From: Nocardioides sp.
Lineage (GTDB): Bacteria; Actinomycetota; Actinomycetes; Propionibacteriales; Nocardioidaceae
Reading direction: 5' to 3'
DNA length: 64,000 bases
NCBI GenBank assembly: GCA_037045645.1
Contig: JBAOIH010000010.1
Location: forward strand, 1-64,000
The position numbers were made by a program, and so were the translations under genes. The stretch's first letter is position 1. Each line of letters starts with the position of its first letter. The notes under the pieces were generated by a model. The model saw only the letters and a program-made list of their open reading frames with translations. It made no database searches and was not told the origin of the DNA. Shown here piece after piece: positions 1 through 9,539 of the stretch.

Positions 1-62
1 GGGTGTCACTCACCGGCTCACCTTATGCGTGCACCGCGCTCGGCTGGCGGACCCTCTGCCCG

Positions 63-94
63 CGAACTACACCGGCAGCGAACTACACCGGCAG
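63..94. repeat. 16-bp tandem duplication spanning the gabD stop codon
   Basis: The 16-base unit CGAACTACACCGGCAG is present twice, at 63-78 and 79-94. The inner copy carries the gabD stop codon (complement of CTA at 83-85), so the duplication copies the end of the gene into the 3' flank. The first 62 bases of the window hold no recognisable gene. Confidence 0.9.
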
Positions 95-1534
95 CGCGAC
101 GTACGTCGTGTCGAGGTATTCCTCGATCCCCTCGAAGCCGCCCTCGCGACCGAAACCGCTGTGCTTGACTCCACCGAACGGCGCCGCTGCGTTGGAGACG
201 ATGCCGGTGTTGATGCCGACCATGCCGAACTGCAACTCCTCCGACAGCCGGATCGTGCGCGTCATGTCACGGGTGAAGACATAGGCGACCAGGCCGTACT
301 CGGTGTCGTTGGCGCGGCGTACGGCCTCGGCCTCGTCGGTGAAAGTGGTGATCGGCGCGACCGGACCGAAGATCTCCTCCTTGTTGATCTCGGCCTCTGC
401 CGGCACACCCACCAGGACCGTCGGCGCGTAGAAACTGCCGTTCTTGAGGGACTCGTCATCGGGTACGCCACCACCGGTCACCACGCGGGCGCCGTCATGG
501 ATGGCGTCGGTGACCAGTTGCGAGACCGACTCGACCGCGCGAGAGTCGATCAGCGGACCGACCTGGACACCCTCGTCTTGGCCACGCCCGACCTTGAGGG
601 CACCCATCTTGGCCGCCAACTTCTCGGCGAACTCGGACGCCACCGACTCGTGGGCCAGGAACCGGTTGGCGGCCGTACACGCCTCGCCCATGTTGCGCAT
701 CTTGGCCAGCATCGCGCCTTCGACGGCCGCGTCGACGTCGGCATCCTCGAAGACCAGGAACGGCGCGTTGCCGCCAAGCTCCATGCTCATCCGCTGCAAC
801 TCACCGGCCGATTGCGCGACGAGCAGCTTGCCCACCGGCGTGGAGCCGGTGAAGCTCACCTTGCGCAGGCGGCTGTCGGCCATCAGCGTCTTGCTGAGCG
901 CACCGGAGTTGTGAGTGGTCACGACGTTGAGTACGCCCGGGGGCAGCCCCGCCTCGGTCATCGTCTCGGCCAGCTTCAGCGTCGTCAGGGGGGTGAGCTC
1001 GGCGGGCTTGACCACCATCGTGCATCCCGCGGCGACGGCCGGGCCGATCTTGCGCGTGCCCATCGCGAGCGGGAAGTTCCACGGCAGCAGGAAGAGACAC
1101 GGGCCGACGGGCTTCTTCATCGTCAGCAACCGGGTGCCACCGGCCGGGTTGTGCATCCAGGTGCCGGAGATGCGTACGGCCTCCTCGGCGAACCAGCGGA
1201 AGAACTCTGCGGCGTACGCGACCTCGCCCTTCGCCTCGGCGACCGGCTTGCCCATCTCCAGGCTCATCAGCTCGGCGTAGTCGTCGGCGTCGCGCTGCAA
1301 CAACTCGAAGGCCCGGCGCAGGATCTCGCTGCGCTCGCGAGGAGCCGTACGACGCCAGTCGTCCTGCACCGCGACCGCGGCGTCCAGCGCATCGAGGGCG
1401 TCGCCCTCGTCGCCATCGGAGACCTCCGCGAGCACGCTGCCATCGGCGGGGTCATAGACCTTGAACCGGGCACCTGATTCGGCCTCGCGCCAGTGGCCGT
1501 TGATGAACAGGTCGCGTCGTACATCCAGCGTCAT
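83..1534 (-). CDS. gabD: NAD(P)-dependent succinate-semialdehyde dehydrogenase (aldehyde dehydrogenase superfamily)
   Basis: This 483-residue protein has the normal length of the GabD/aldehyde dehydrogenase superfamily, which oxidises succinate semialdehyde to succinate in the cytosol. Visible hallmarks are the proline-rich cofactor-binding stretch LPWNFPLAMG, the FTGST motif, the general-base glutamate in MELGGNAP, and the catalytic cysteine in GEACTAANR. The C-terminal EIFGPVAP and PFGGVKHSGFGREGG blocks are also intact. The ATG at 1534 gives the expected N-terminus. The gene stands alone and diverges from the EF-G-like gene. An inverted repeat only 10 bases upstream of the start suggests repression. 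Substrate preference within the superfamily is inferred from overall similarity; another short-chain semialdehyde is possible. Confidence 0.88.
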   Translation of the reverse strand: MTLDVRRDLFINGHWREAESGARFKVYDPADGSVLAEVSDGDEGDALDALDAAVAVQDDWRRTAPRERSEILRRAFELLQRDADDYAELMSLEMGKPVAEAKGEVAYAAEFFRWFAEEAVRISGTWMHNPAGGTRLLTMKKPVGPCLFLLPWNFPLAMGTRKIGPAVAAGCTMVVKPAELTPLTTLKLAETMTEAGLPPGVLNVVTTHNSGALSKTLMADSRLRKVSFTGSTPVGKLLVAQSAGELQRMSMELGGNAPFLVFEDADVDAAVEGAMLAKMRNMGEACTAANRFLAHESVASEFAEKLAAKMGALKVGRGQDEGVQVGPLIDSRAVESVSQLVTDAIHDGARVVTGGGVPDDESLKNGSFYAPTVLVGVPAEAEINKEEIFGPVAPITTFTDEAEAVRRANDTEYGLVAYVFTRDMTRTIRLSEELQFGMVGINTGIVSNAAAPFGGVKHSGFGREGGFEGIEEYLDTTYVALPV

Positions 1535-1543
1535 AGGGCCACT

Positions 1544-1560
1544 GTGTCACCACCTGACAC
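1544..1560. promoter_or_regulatory. Inverted repeat, probable operator of gabD
   Basis: GTGTCA-CCACC-TGACAC is a perfect 6-base inverted repeat with a 5-base spacer, placed 10 bases upstream of the gabD start codon. The size and position fit a dimeric TetR/GntR-type repressor site; the cognate regulator is not identifiable here. The rest of the 1535-1829 divergent region shows no other clear element apart from the ribosome binding site GAGGAG (1811-1816) of the next gene. Confidence 0.5.
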
Positions 1561-1829
1561 CCACGCGCATCCCGATCCCCGCGGCGCGAATTCTCGAACA
1601 GGAAAACTTGTCCCAATCGCCTGACGCAGAGCCGCAACGGTGCCACAGTTGCCCCGTCGGGGGGTGAACCCTGACGCCAGTGGCGGGCCCTTGCTGACCC
1701 CATGCATCGAGGGCCTGCCACGCCCGTCTCCGGCTGCGTCTGCCGCTGCCCCTCCGGCTGCCGGCGATGTTGCGCAACAGACACGCGTACCTCTTGCTTT
1801 CGCCACTCCCGAGGAGAAGTTTGGGAGCC

Positions 1830-3920
1830 ATGGCAGACAAGAGTGCACAGCGCAGACAACCCGGCCAGGACCTGTCGGTCTCCTCCCCCGATCAGATCCG
1901 CAACGTGGTGCTCGTCGGACCGGCCGGTTCGGGAAAGACCACCCTCATCGAGACCCTCCTGGTCTCCGCGGGTGCGCTTCCCCGGGCCGGTTCGGTGCTT
2001 GACGGCACGACCGTGTGCGACTTCGAGGACGCCGAACACGCCCACCAGAGGTCGCTGTCGGTCGCGGTCGCGCCGGTCGTGCACCAGGGCGTCAAGATCA
2101 ACTTCCTCGACACCCCCGGCTACGCCGACTTCGTCGGTGAACTTCGCGCCGGGCTGCGGGCCGCGGACTGCGCCCTGTTCGTGATCGCCGCAAACGAGCA
2201 GGTCGACGCGGCGACCCGGGCCATCTGGCGCGAATGCGCCGACGTGTCCATGCCGCGTGCCGTCGTGATCACCAAACTCGACCAGCAGCGAGCGGACTAC
2301 GACACCGTGCTGCTGGAGGCACAGGACGCCTTCGGCGACAAGGTGCTGCCATCGCACGTCCCAGTACGCGACGGTGACGAGGTCACGGCCTTGGCCAATC
2401 TGCTCTCTCCTGGTGACGACGAGGATCTGCGGGGGCAATTCATCGAAGGCGTGATCGAGGAGTCGGCCGACGAGACGCTCATGGATCGCTATCTCGGTGG
2501 CGAGGAGATCGACGAGAAGGTGCTGCTGAGCGACCTGGAGACGGCCGTCGCGCGCGCCACGTTCCACCCGGTCATCCCGGTCTGCTCGATGACGGGTGTG
2601 GGCACGACCGAGTTGCTCGACCTGGTCGTACGCGCGTTCCCGCATCCGGCCGCACATCCGATGCCGGCGGCCTTCACGCCGTCGGGCGCGGCTGGTCCGG
2701 CCTTGGCATGTGATCCGGCCGGGCCACTGGTGGCGGAGGTCGTCAAGACGACCAGCGATCCGTACGTCGGCCGGATCTCCTTGGTGCGCGTCTTCTCGGG
2801 CACGCTGACCGCGGATTCGACACTGCATGTCAGCGGACACTTCTCGTCCTTCTTCGGGACCCACGCACAGGCCGATCACGACGAGGACACCCGCATCGGC
2901 GCGCTGTCGTACCCGTTCGGTCGCCACCAGGAGCCGGCCGAATCCGTGGTCGCGGGCGACCTCTGCTCGATCGCGCGACTCACCGTGGCAGAGACCGGCG
3001 ACACGTTGTCGTCGCCGGAGCAGCCGGTCGTACTCAAGCCCTGGACGATGCCCGAGGCGCTGCTGCCGACGGCGATCGTGGCGCGGTCGAAGGCGGACGA
3101 GGACAAGATGTCGACGGCGTTGTCCCGGGTCGTGGCCGAAGACCCGTCGCTGCGGATCGAGCACAACGCCGAGACCCACCAGATCGTGCTGTGGTCGCTG
3201 GGCGAATCCCACCTCGACGTCACGTTGGAACGCCTGTCGACCCGCTATGGCGTGTCGGTCGACCAGGAGCCCTATCTGGTGTCGTTGCGCGAGACCTTCG
3301 CGTCGCCTGCGTCCGGGCACGGACGGCACGTCAAGCAGTCGGGCGGGCACGGCCAGTTCGCCGTGTGCGACGTGACGGTGGAGCCGTTGCCCGCGGGGTC
3401 CGGCTTCGAGTTCGTCGACAAGGTCGTCGGTGGCGCGGTCCCGCGCAACTACATCCCGTCGGTCGAGAAGGGGATCGTCGCCCAGATGGCGCGCGGAGTC
3501 CGGGCCGGGTATCCGGTGGTGGACCTGCGCGTCACGCTGACCGACGGCAAGGCGCATGCGGTCGACTCCTCCGACATGGCCTTCCAGACGGCCGGGGCGT
3601 TGGCGCTGCGCGAGGCCGCGGCGGCCACCTCGGTGACGTTGCTGGAGCCGTACGACACCGTGTCCGTGCTGGTGCCCGACGACCTGGTCGGTCACGTGAT
3701 GAGCGACCTGTCGGCGCGCCGAGGGCGTCTGCTCGGCACGGACAACCTGGGGACCGATCTGACCGAGATCAAGGCAGAAGTGCCACAGACCGAACTGGTG
3801 CGGTATGCGATCGACCTACGTTCCTCCACGCACGGCGCGGGGACGTTCACGCGGTCGTTCGCGCACTATGAGCCGATGCCCGAGGAACTCGCCAAGGGGG
3901 TCGCGCCGCGGGTGGGGTGA
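1830..3920 (+). CDS. Elongation factor G-like translational GTPase (EF-G2 type)
   Basis: The 696-residue protein has the full EF-G domain order. The G domain carries the P-loop GPAGSGKT (residues 30-37), the DTPGYADF switch II motif and TKLD in place of the usual NKxD. Domain II, domain III, domain IV and the C-terminal domain V follow. It resembles the second, non-essential EF-G-like protein of actinobacteria rather than the str-operon EF-G: it stands alone, and its G4 motif and switch I region are divergent. The ATG at 1830 is chosen because GAGGAG lies just upstream and the homology begins there; the frame stays open 21 codons further upstream. Whether it translocates ribosomes or has a rescue or stress role cannot be told from sequence. 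Confidence 0.85.
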   Translation: MADKSAQRRQPGQDLSVSSPDQIRNVVLVGPAGSGKTTLIETLLVSAGALPRAGSVLDGTTVCDFEDAEHAHQRSLSVAVAPVVHQGVKINFLDTPGYADFVGELRAGLRAADCALFVIAANEQVDAATRAIWRECADVSMPRAVVITKLDQQRADYDTVLLEAQDAFGDKVLPSHVPVRDGDEVTALANLLSPGDDEDLRGQFIEGVIEESADETLMDRYLGGEEIDEKVLLSDLETAVARATFHPVIPVCSMTGVGTTELLDLVVRAFPHPAAHPMPAAFTPSGAAGPALACDPAGPLVAEVVKTTSDPYVGRISLVRVFSGTLTADSTLHVSGHFSSFFGTHAQADHDEDTRIGALSYPFGRHQEPAESVVAGDLCSIARLTVAETGDTLSSPEQPVVLKPWTMPEALLPTAIVARSKADEDKMSTALSRVVAEDPSLRIEHNAETHQIVLWSLGESHLDVTLERLSTRYGVSVDQEPYLVSLRETFASPASGHGRHVKQSGGHGQFAVCDVTVEPLPAGSGFEFVDKVVGGAVPRNYIPSVEKGIVAQMARGVRAGYPVVDLRVTLTDGKAHAVDSSDMAFQTAGALALREAAAATSVTLLEPYDTVSVLVPDDLVGHVMSDLSARRGRLLGTDNLGTDLTEIKAEVPQTELVRYAIDLRSSTHGAGTFTRSFAHYEPMPEELAKGVAPRVG

Positions 3921-3932
3921 GTCTGGAGTCGA

Positions 3933-5027
3933 CTAGCCGATGGGCAGCGGTCTGATCACCGTGGTCTCGCCGTCACCTGCTGGAGGTGGCGGCGTCGGCG
4001 CCCACAAGACCACGAGGGTCATGTCGTCATTCTGGATCGTGCCGGCGCGACGAGCTTCGCCGATCCGCTCGGTGATCGCCGCCCCGTCTCGACTCAACAG
4101 CAGCTGCCACACGGGAGCGCCGGCCTCGTGGGCAGCGAGTGCCCAGTGACCGAGTTCGTCACTCATCAGCAACCAGCAATCACCTGAACGCATGCGCCCC
4201 TCGATGGAGCGCAGGGGCGGCGGGTCCTGCGCCCCGCTCCGCAGCAGTTCGGGGGCGAACTCGAAGCCTCCGCTGGCGGCGATCGGGAAACTGGTCAACA
4301 GTTCGAGGGCGCCGACCCCGGGCCGCAGGTGCACGACGATCGAATCGCCCACCGCCACCGCACGCCAACGTGGGCCTGACTCGGACTCCATGAGCGTGAC
4401 ACCCACGAATGTCGCGTGGGATTCGAGCCCGTTGGCAGAATCACCCCACCAGCCCTCCACGTTCTCGGCCTCGGGAAAAGAGGCGACGACCCGACCGAGC
4501 CACGCCTCCACCGCTGTGTTGTCAGCAGGTGGCGGCGCGGCTACGAAACTGTCGCACAGGTGTCGAGACCACTCACCTGCCCGGAACGAACTGGACGCGC
4601 CGTCGCTGACCGCCGCCCAACGCCCCGCCCTGTCGATCGCGGCCGCGTCGTCGTTTTCGTCAGGCGCCGAGCCTTCCTTGGCCACGGTGAAGCGCCACGC
4701 CCCGCGTGCTTCGGGCTGCGGCTCGTACGGCGACGGGGCCGGCTGCCGATCGACCCGTGGTGGCCGTGCCGCTATCGGGACCTGCGCACTCTGCGTCACC
4801 TCTGCACGAGCGAGACTCCTGACCGACGCGGGGCGGCCGGGCGCCCGCACCAGCGTGCCGGCCAACAAGGCTCCGGCACCGGCCCCAACCATCGAGAGCA
4901 CCAGGAAGGCCCAGGGGTGGCGCTGTACCGCGTCGCTGAGGTTGGCGGCACCGAGCAGCAGGAGCAGCCAGATCGTCAGGGAAGCGACCCACCCGACACT
5001 GGTGCGACGACTTGCGGCCGGGTTCAT
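3933..5027 (-). CDS. Membrane-anchored PP2C-like (PPM) phosphatase domain protein
   Basis: The protein has 364 residues. Two hydrophobic segments near residues 12-28 and 36-60 anchor it in the membrane. A linker leads to a PPM-type domain from about residue 110, recognisable from DENDDAA, AAVSDGASSSF, the later MSDELGH and the terminal NDDMTLVV metal-site region. It is the last gene of a four-gene operon with a kinase-FHA protein, a small membrane protein and a VWA protein, and overlaps the VWA gene by ATGA. The obvious role, inferred, is to reverse phosphorylation by the operon's kinase. The metal-binding motifs deviate from the PP2C consensus (SDGASS for DGMGG), so activity is not assured. 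Confidence 0.75.
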   Translation of the reverse strand: MNPAASRRTSVGWVASLTIWLLLLLGAANLSDAVQRHPWAFLVLSMVGAGAGALLAGTLVRAPGRPASVRSLARAEVTQSAQVPIAARPPRVDRQPAPSPYEPQPEARGAWRFTVAKEGSAPDENDDAAAIDRAGRWAAVSDGASSSFRAGEWSRHLCDSFVAAPPPADNTAVEAWLGRVVASFPEAENVEGWWGDSANGLESHATFVGVTLMESESGPRWRAVAVGDSIVVHLRPGVGALELLTSFPIAASGGFEFAPELLRSGAQDPPPLRSIEGRMRSGDCWLLMSDELGHWALAAHEAGAPVWQLLLSRDGAAITERIGEARRAGTIQNDDMTLVVLWAPTPPPPAGDGETTVIRPLPIG

Positions 5028-5860
5028 CCGATACGTCCGATGCTGGTGCCAACGTTGAGGAACTGAGCCAGCGACTTCAGGTCCGCGTTATAGGCGAAAC
5101 CTCGCGATCCTGGCTGCACCGCAAGGCCATGAGCACGCGCCGCATCCACCATCTTGGGGGGCAACTGCGAACTCATCGAGAAGAGCCTGTGCGCATTCAC
5201 GGTCTCCAGATCGTCCGTCGTCGAAGGGAACACCACCGGCCGGTGTTGGAACTGAGAGATGTGGACGTTGAAGAAGAGCACTTCTCCATCCGTCGTCCGC
5301 AGGCTTCGCAACCGATCAGCCCACACGCCTGGATCGCCGTCCGTGGGCTGCCCGTCGCTGAGGTTGATCACGATCGGGGGGAACGCGGTCGGATGCTGAG
5401 TGACCCAGGTATGGCACACGCGACCCGCATAGTCGAGTGCCGCACACATCGGTGTGCCGCCGCCGTGCTTGGGTTCGATCCAGACCGGCATATTCACCAT
5501 CGCGCCGGTGCTGGCATTGCGCTGTTTGCCGATGCGCAGCGGGGATTGCGCCAACACCGTCGTGGAGTACGGGCCGGTCGGATGCTGCGGAATCCGCAGG
5601 GCAGTGCCGACCCGGGCCTCTGTTCCGGATCCCCCTTGATAGCCGACCACCTCGACGAAGAAGTACGGCCGGGGTGGCTCGCGCGGTGTCTTCACACACC
5701 GCAGCACCAGTTCATAGAGCAGGCTGTTGAGTTGCTCGGCCACCACGGAGGCTTTCGGGTCGTTGGTCCCCGCGATGCCCATCTTCATCGAGTCCGACTG
5801 ATCGACGAGGATCACGATCAGTGCGGGATTGGCTCGGTCGATGCGCTGCTCGTGGCTCAT
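5024..5860 (-). CDS. von Willebrand factor type A (VWA) domain protein
   Basis: This 278-residue protein starts at the ATG whose last bases form the stop of the upstream gene (ATGA, 5857-5860). It has a VWA fold: the MIDAS motif D-Q-S-D-S sits at residues 20-24 after a hydrophobic strand, and VVINLSDGQPTDGD supplies the later metal-site aspartates. There is no signal peptide, so it is probably cytosolic. VWA proteins of this type commonly act as scaffolds with kinases and phosphatases, similar to TerY-P systems; here the partners would be the kinase at 6213-9338 and the phosphatase at 3933-5027. That role is inferred from neighbourhood. Confidence 0.8.
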   Translation of the reverse strand: MSHEQRIDRANPALIVILVDQSDSMKMGIAGTNDPKASVVAEQLNSLLYELVLRCVKTPREPPRPYFFVEVVGYQGGSGTEARVGTALRIPQHPTGPYSTTVLAQSPLRIGKQRNASTGAMVNMPVWIEPKHGGGTPMCAALDYAGRVCHTWVTQHPTAFPPIVINLSDGQPTDGDPGVWADRLRSLRTTDGEVLFFNVHISQFQHRPVVFPSTTDDLETVNAHRLFSMSSQLPPKMVDAARAHGLAVQPGSRGFAYNADLKSLAQFLNVGTSIGRIG

Positions 5861-6213
5861 TGGGGTGCTCCTGGTGCGGCCGGTTCGCCGCCGTGGGTGT
5901 TCGTGACCGTGGCCTGGCCGGCTTCCTTGCTCGGCACAGGCGCGTGGCCGCCTTGCTCCGCGTCCGGCGTCGTCATGTCCGTCGCGGTGCTCGTCGACCG
6001 GAACGGGCCGAAGAACAACGAGGGGGTGGCGGTGGGGGTCGCCGTCGGCGCTGCTGCGGTCACCGTCACGGTCACCGGACCAGCGGACGGCGCCGGTTTC
6101 CTCGGCGCTGGGACGGTCGGACTGTTGCCGAGGACTACAACGCCGACGATCCCGACCAGGAGCGAAACCGCAGCACCGACAGCGGCACCCAGGACTCGTA
6201 CGAGCACCCCCAT
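5857..6213 (-). CDS. Small membrane protein with Pro/Thr-rich extracytoplasmic tail
   Basis: The 118-residue protein has one N-terminal transmembrane segment (about residues 5-28) followed by a low-complexity stretch rich in Pro, Thr and Ala. I recognise no enzyme or binding domain. It is held in the operon by overlaps at both ends: its ATG overlaps the stop of the kinase gene (TGATG) and its stop overlaps the VWA start (ATGA). The Thr-rich tail is predicted to lie outside the membrane, so it is more likely a structural or sensor partner than a kinase substrate. Function unknown. Confidence 0.65.
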   Translation of the reverse strand: MGVLVRVLGAAVGAAVSLLVGIVGVVVLGNSPTVPAPRKPAPSAGPVTVTVTAAAPTATPTATPSLFFGPFRSTSTATDMTTPDAEQGGHAPVPSKEAGQATVTNTHGGEPAAPGAPQ

Positions 6214-9200
6214 CACACACCTGCCTTGGTGCGAATGCGCAGGTAGGTGTCGGCGACTCGGATCACGTCTCCGTCGTGAAGCTGGACCGACTCGCCCACC
6301 GATCGGGTCACGCCGTTCAGCTCGATCGGGCGCTGGGGATTCAGGGTGAGGCCTGCTGCACCGGCCGACAGATAGGCCCACGGCATGTCCCCAGTGCCTT
6401 CGACGCGGACCCGGTGGGCACCAACGCCGCCGAGGTCGATGACTTCGCGGTCCACCACCACCTCGTGTCCTGCCCCGGGGCCCTCGATCAGGTCGACCCA
6501 GAACCGTCGGGTCACCCGGTCGGCGAGGCCGATCGCCAGACCGATGACGACGCACGCCAGGAAAATCGCCACCGAGAGAAAGGCCGACGGCGTCATGTCC
6601 AGCCCATAACGCTGGTCCAACCTGGAATAGATCATGAAGGGCCGGACAGCCGCGTGCAGGGCACCTCCCAGCGCTCCACCGACGAGTCCCCCGATCACGC
6701 CGGCTGCGACAGCGCGACCACTGCGACGCAACAGGCCCACGACCACGCCAATGCCGACGGCCTCGAGAACCCACGCCGACAGCACGGCCATCGCGGGTGC
6801 CACCACGGGTTGGAAGTCGGTATCACTCCCACTCCGGCTCACCAGGTAGAACACCAGCGCGGACAGCAACGAGACCGGGATCGACAACGCGGCTGCGCCG
6901 GCGCCCTGACGTACGCTGGCCGCAAGGTCACCACGGATCACGACGCCAGCACCGGCAAGCGCCCCAGCCAGGGCCATGCCGACCACCACGAGAAAGACGC
7001 CGCCCGCCGACGATGACCCTCCGAGGATCGCCCACACCAGCACCTGGAGCACACACACGACCAGTCCGGCCACGAGGCCGGCGGTCGCGCCGACAACGGG
7101 CGCGCTCCACACCACTCTCTGACCGGCGCCGAACCGAGCGGGGTCACTGCCCGGCCGACCAGCATCCCCGTAGTCCCGAGTCCCTGTCTCTCTTGCGCCC
7201 GGTGAACCGGCGACCGCGCCGTCGTCCCACCACTGGTCGGCAGCGGCCGGGGTAGCGGCGGGAGTCGGAATCGAGTACGCCAGCGCGGTTGCGGCAGTGG
7301 CTTCGGTGGGCGTGGCGTCTGTCCACCAGTCCGCCTCCGGGTTCACCGGCGGCGCAGAGTGTGCTGAGCCGTTGCTGCCTGGCGCCGGCGCGAGCACGGT
7401 CGCCGCCTCGCCGGCAGACACTGCGCCGAACGCCGCGTGATCTTGCTGCTCCGAGATCGGCAGCACCACCGTGCTGGTCTGGGGTTCACCGTGGATCGCG
7501 GTCAAGACCTGCGGCAACGTCGGTGGCCTGCTGGCGCCGCAGAACTCCTCGAGTTGGGACGCGAGACGTCGTACGTCCTGATCAGGGCTCTGCGCCAGAG
7601 CGCGCCAGACATCCGTGTTTGCCGGCTGCTCGAAGTCGGCCTGCGTAAGGATCAGATTCTCGCCATTGTGGAAACGCCACAGCCCCGGATCGACGGCGAG
7701 CGCGCGCAAGGACAGATAGCCGACGAGCAGGCTGAACGCATCCACGTCGGGTCCCCAGTCAGCCTTCGACCGCTTCGGATGCTGGAAGTTGGGATGCCCG
7801 GTCTCGGTCGGAGCGGTCGTCACACCAGGTGCATAGAAGCCGTCGAGATCGACAAGGCGGAAGACGCCTGACTCATCCACCAGAACATTGCCGCACTGGA
7901 GATCACCGTGAGCGGCTCCCTCAGCGGCAAGGTTCGCTCCCACGGCGAGCCATTCGTCGGCGTACGCCATCAGTCGCGCCGGGTCCTCGACGGCGTCGCC
8001 TACCGCGTCGTTGAGGGGAAGTCCCGGCGCCCATGGCATCAAGACCGCGGGCCAGCGGGCCCCCGAGACTTCGAGCCCGTAGTCGACCCAACGCACCGGT
8101 GCCACGCGAGGCAACGGTGCGGTCGAGAGGAACTCATCGATCTGGCGATACCGGTTGGCCGCATCGGGAGGCAGGTGGGTGAAGCAGCGCAGCGCGACCG
8201 GCCCCGAGTCGTGCTCGAGTTCGAAAACGATCGCGTTCTGACCGGTCGCGGACGCGGGCATGCCCATGATGTCCAGGGCCGGTGCCGCAGACGCGAAGGT
8301 GCCCGCACGCGGGAGCGGGCGGTCGTACGCCTGGATAGCCGAGACATAGTCAGTCGCCGTGGGCCAGCGACTGCCCCACGAGTTGCCGGCCGGTGTCGCG
8401 CTGCGCGGCACCTTGATCGCACGGAAGGCAGCCGACCAGTCATCCAGGTCGTACTCGCTGGTGTAGGTCTTGGTGACCGGCTCGTGGGGTTCGGTGACCA
8501 CCTCCGCCTGCCCGAGTGCCGCATTGAGGTCTTGCCGGAACGCCTCCGCGGAGTGATGGCGATCGGCGGGGTCCTTCGCCATGGCCTTGAGGATGACGCC
8601 GCGAAGCCGCTGAGTCTGCTCGTCGGCGGCAGCGAACTCGGGCACTTGGTTTTGGATGTGCGCCAGCGCGACTTGGACATCTGTGCCGGTCCACGGGGCG
8701 CTGCCCGTCAACATCGCGTAGAGCACGCACCCCAGCGCGTACACGTCGCCGGCCTCCGTAGCCTCCTCGCCGCGATGGCGCTCCGGAGCCATGTAGCCGA
8801 GCGTGCCGATCACTCCGACGGTGCGAGTGTGCTCGGTGCCGGCGATCCGGGAGATCCCGAGATCACACAGATAGCCACGCAGTTCCCCGGTACGGCTGAC
8901 GTCGAGCAGGATGTTCGACGGTTTGACGTCGCGATGGACGACGCCGGCATCGTGGGCATCTTGCAACCCACTGGCGACCTGGTCCATCAAGGCGATGGCG
9001 AGTTCCGGTGCGAGTGGGCCGTTCGCTGTCAGCCACTGCCGCAGGTCGCCCTTCGGATAGAGCTTGGTGGCGATGAACAACTGCCCGTCGAGTTCCCCCG
9101 CGTCATAGACCTGGACGATGTGCGGGCTGTCGATCCGACCCAGCGCCACCGCCTCACGCAAGAACCTGCGTCGGTATTCCGCTGAGTCGTTGAAGTCGTT

Positions 9201-9338
9201 TCCCAGCAACTTCAAAGCCACTGCGCGTTGGAGTTCGCGGTGCTGGGCGGCGTACACCACGCCCATGCCCCCGCGCCCGATCTGTTCAGTGATCGTGAAG
9301 GGTCCGAACATCATGCCCGTGGTCAGTGCTCCGGCCAT
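6213..9338 (-). CDS. Ser/Thr protein kinase with second kinase-like domain, six membrane segments and C-terminal FHA domain
   Basis: The 1041-residue protein starts at an ATG preceded by GGAGGA. Residues 12-280 form a canonical PknB-type kinase: GRGGMGVVY loop, ALKLL lysine, HRDVKPSN, DLGISR in place of DFG, and APE. Residues about 330-600 look like a second, divergent kinase fold. It has an HGDLQCGNVLVD catalytic-loop equivalent and LVDLDGF for the DFG, but the beta-3 position reads VALRCF with Arg where Lys is expected. A Pro/Ala-rich linker leads to about six membrane segments (741-940). The end, about 945-1041, resembles an FHA phosphopeptide-binding domain. It is the first gene of an operon with a VWA protein and a PP2C. 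The domain order is unusual; kinase activity of the first domain is well supported. Confidence 0.85.
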   Translation of the reverse strand: MAGALTTGMMFGPFTITEQIGRGGMGVVYAAQHRELQRAVALKLLGNDFNDSAEYRRRFLREAVALGRIDSPHIVQVYDAGELDGQLFIATKLYPKGDLRQWLTANGPLAPELAIALMDQVASGLQDAHDAGVVHRDVKPSNILLDVSRTGELRGYLCDLGISRIAGTEHTRTVGVIGTLGYMAPERHRGEEATEAGDVYALGCVLYAMLTGSAPWTGTDVQVALAHIQNQVPEFAAADEQTQRLRGVILKAMAKDPADRHHSAEAFRQDLNAALGQAEVVTEPHEPVTKTYTSEYDLDDWSAAFRAIKVPRSATPAGNSWGSRWPTATDYVSAIQAYDRPLPRAGTFASAAPALDIMGMPASATGQNAIVFELEHDSGPVALRCFTHLPPDAANRYRQIDEFLSTAPLPRVAPVRWVDYGLEVSGARWPAVLMPWAPGLPLNDAVGDAVEDPARLMAYADEWLAVGANLAAEGAAHGDLQCGNVLVDESGVFRLVDLDGFYAPGVTTAPTETGHPNFQHPKRSKADWGPDVDAFSLLVGYLSLRALAVDPGLWRFHNGENLILTQADFEQPANTDVWRALAQSPDQDVRRLASQLEEFCGASRPPTLPQVLTAIHGEPQTSTVVLPISEQQDHAAFGAVSAGEAATVLAPAPGSNGSAHSAPPVNPEADWWTDATPTEATAATALAYSIPTPAATPAAADQWWDDGAVAGSPGARETGTRDYGDAGRPGSDPARFGAGQRVVWSAPVVGATAGLVAGLVVCVLQVLVWAILGGSSSAGGVFLVVVGMALAGALAGAGVVIRGDLAASVRQGAGAAALSIPVSLLSALVFYLVSRSGSDTDFQPVVAPAMAVLSAWVLEAVGIGVVVGLLRRSGRAVAAGVIGGLVGGALGGALHAAVRPFMIYSRLDQRYGLDMTPSAFLSVAIFLACVVIGLAIGLADRVTRRFWVDLIEGPGAGHEVVVDREVIDLGGVGAHRVRVEGTGDMPWAYLSAGAAGLTLNPQRPIELNGVTRSVGESVQLHDGDVIRVADTYLRIRTKAGV

Positions 9339-9427
9339 TGCGAGCAGTCCTCCATCCTCCGTCCCGATTGACGCGCGGGACGCGAGAACACTGGCACCAC
9401 ATGGGGGGTCTCGGAAGGCGAACGCTG

Positions 9428-9445
9428 CTCCCCTAATCGGGGGAG
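9428..9445. promoter_or_regulatory. Palindromic operator candidate upstream of the kinase operon
   Basis: CTCCCCTAATCGGGGGAG (complement CTCCCCCGATTAGGGGAG) is an inverted repeat 90 bases upstream of the kinase start. Almost the same sequence lies at 38987-39003, about 80 bases upstream of the PP2C gene that starts the large secretion operon, and a related one at 39711-39726. The conserved core suggests one shared transcription factor. Confidence 0.6.
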
Positions 9446-9539
9446 CGCTTGCGCGGGTCGCGGGCACGAGATACTCGACCAAGCGGGGGTAAAACTTCGT
9501 TGAACCCCTTCGGGCGGGTCGCCTCTCTCAGTAGGTTCG

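Noticed and set aside
1452..3695. A 747-codon open frame on the minus strand across the gabD start and the EF-G-like gene
   Set aside because: It is antisense to a well-conserved GTPase, has His/Arg/Gly-rich composition without motifs, and no start signals.
7908..9185. A 425-codon plus-strand open frame opposite the kinase
   Set aside because: The minus strand encodes clear kinase motifs over the same bases, so this is a shadow.
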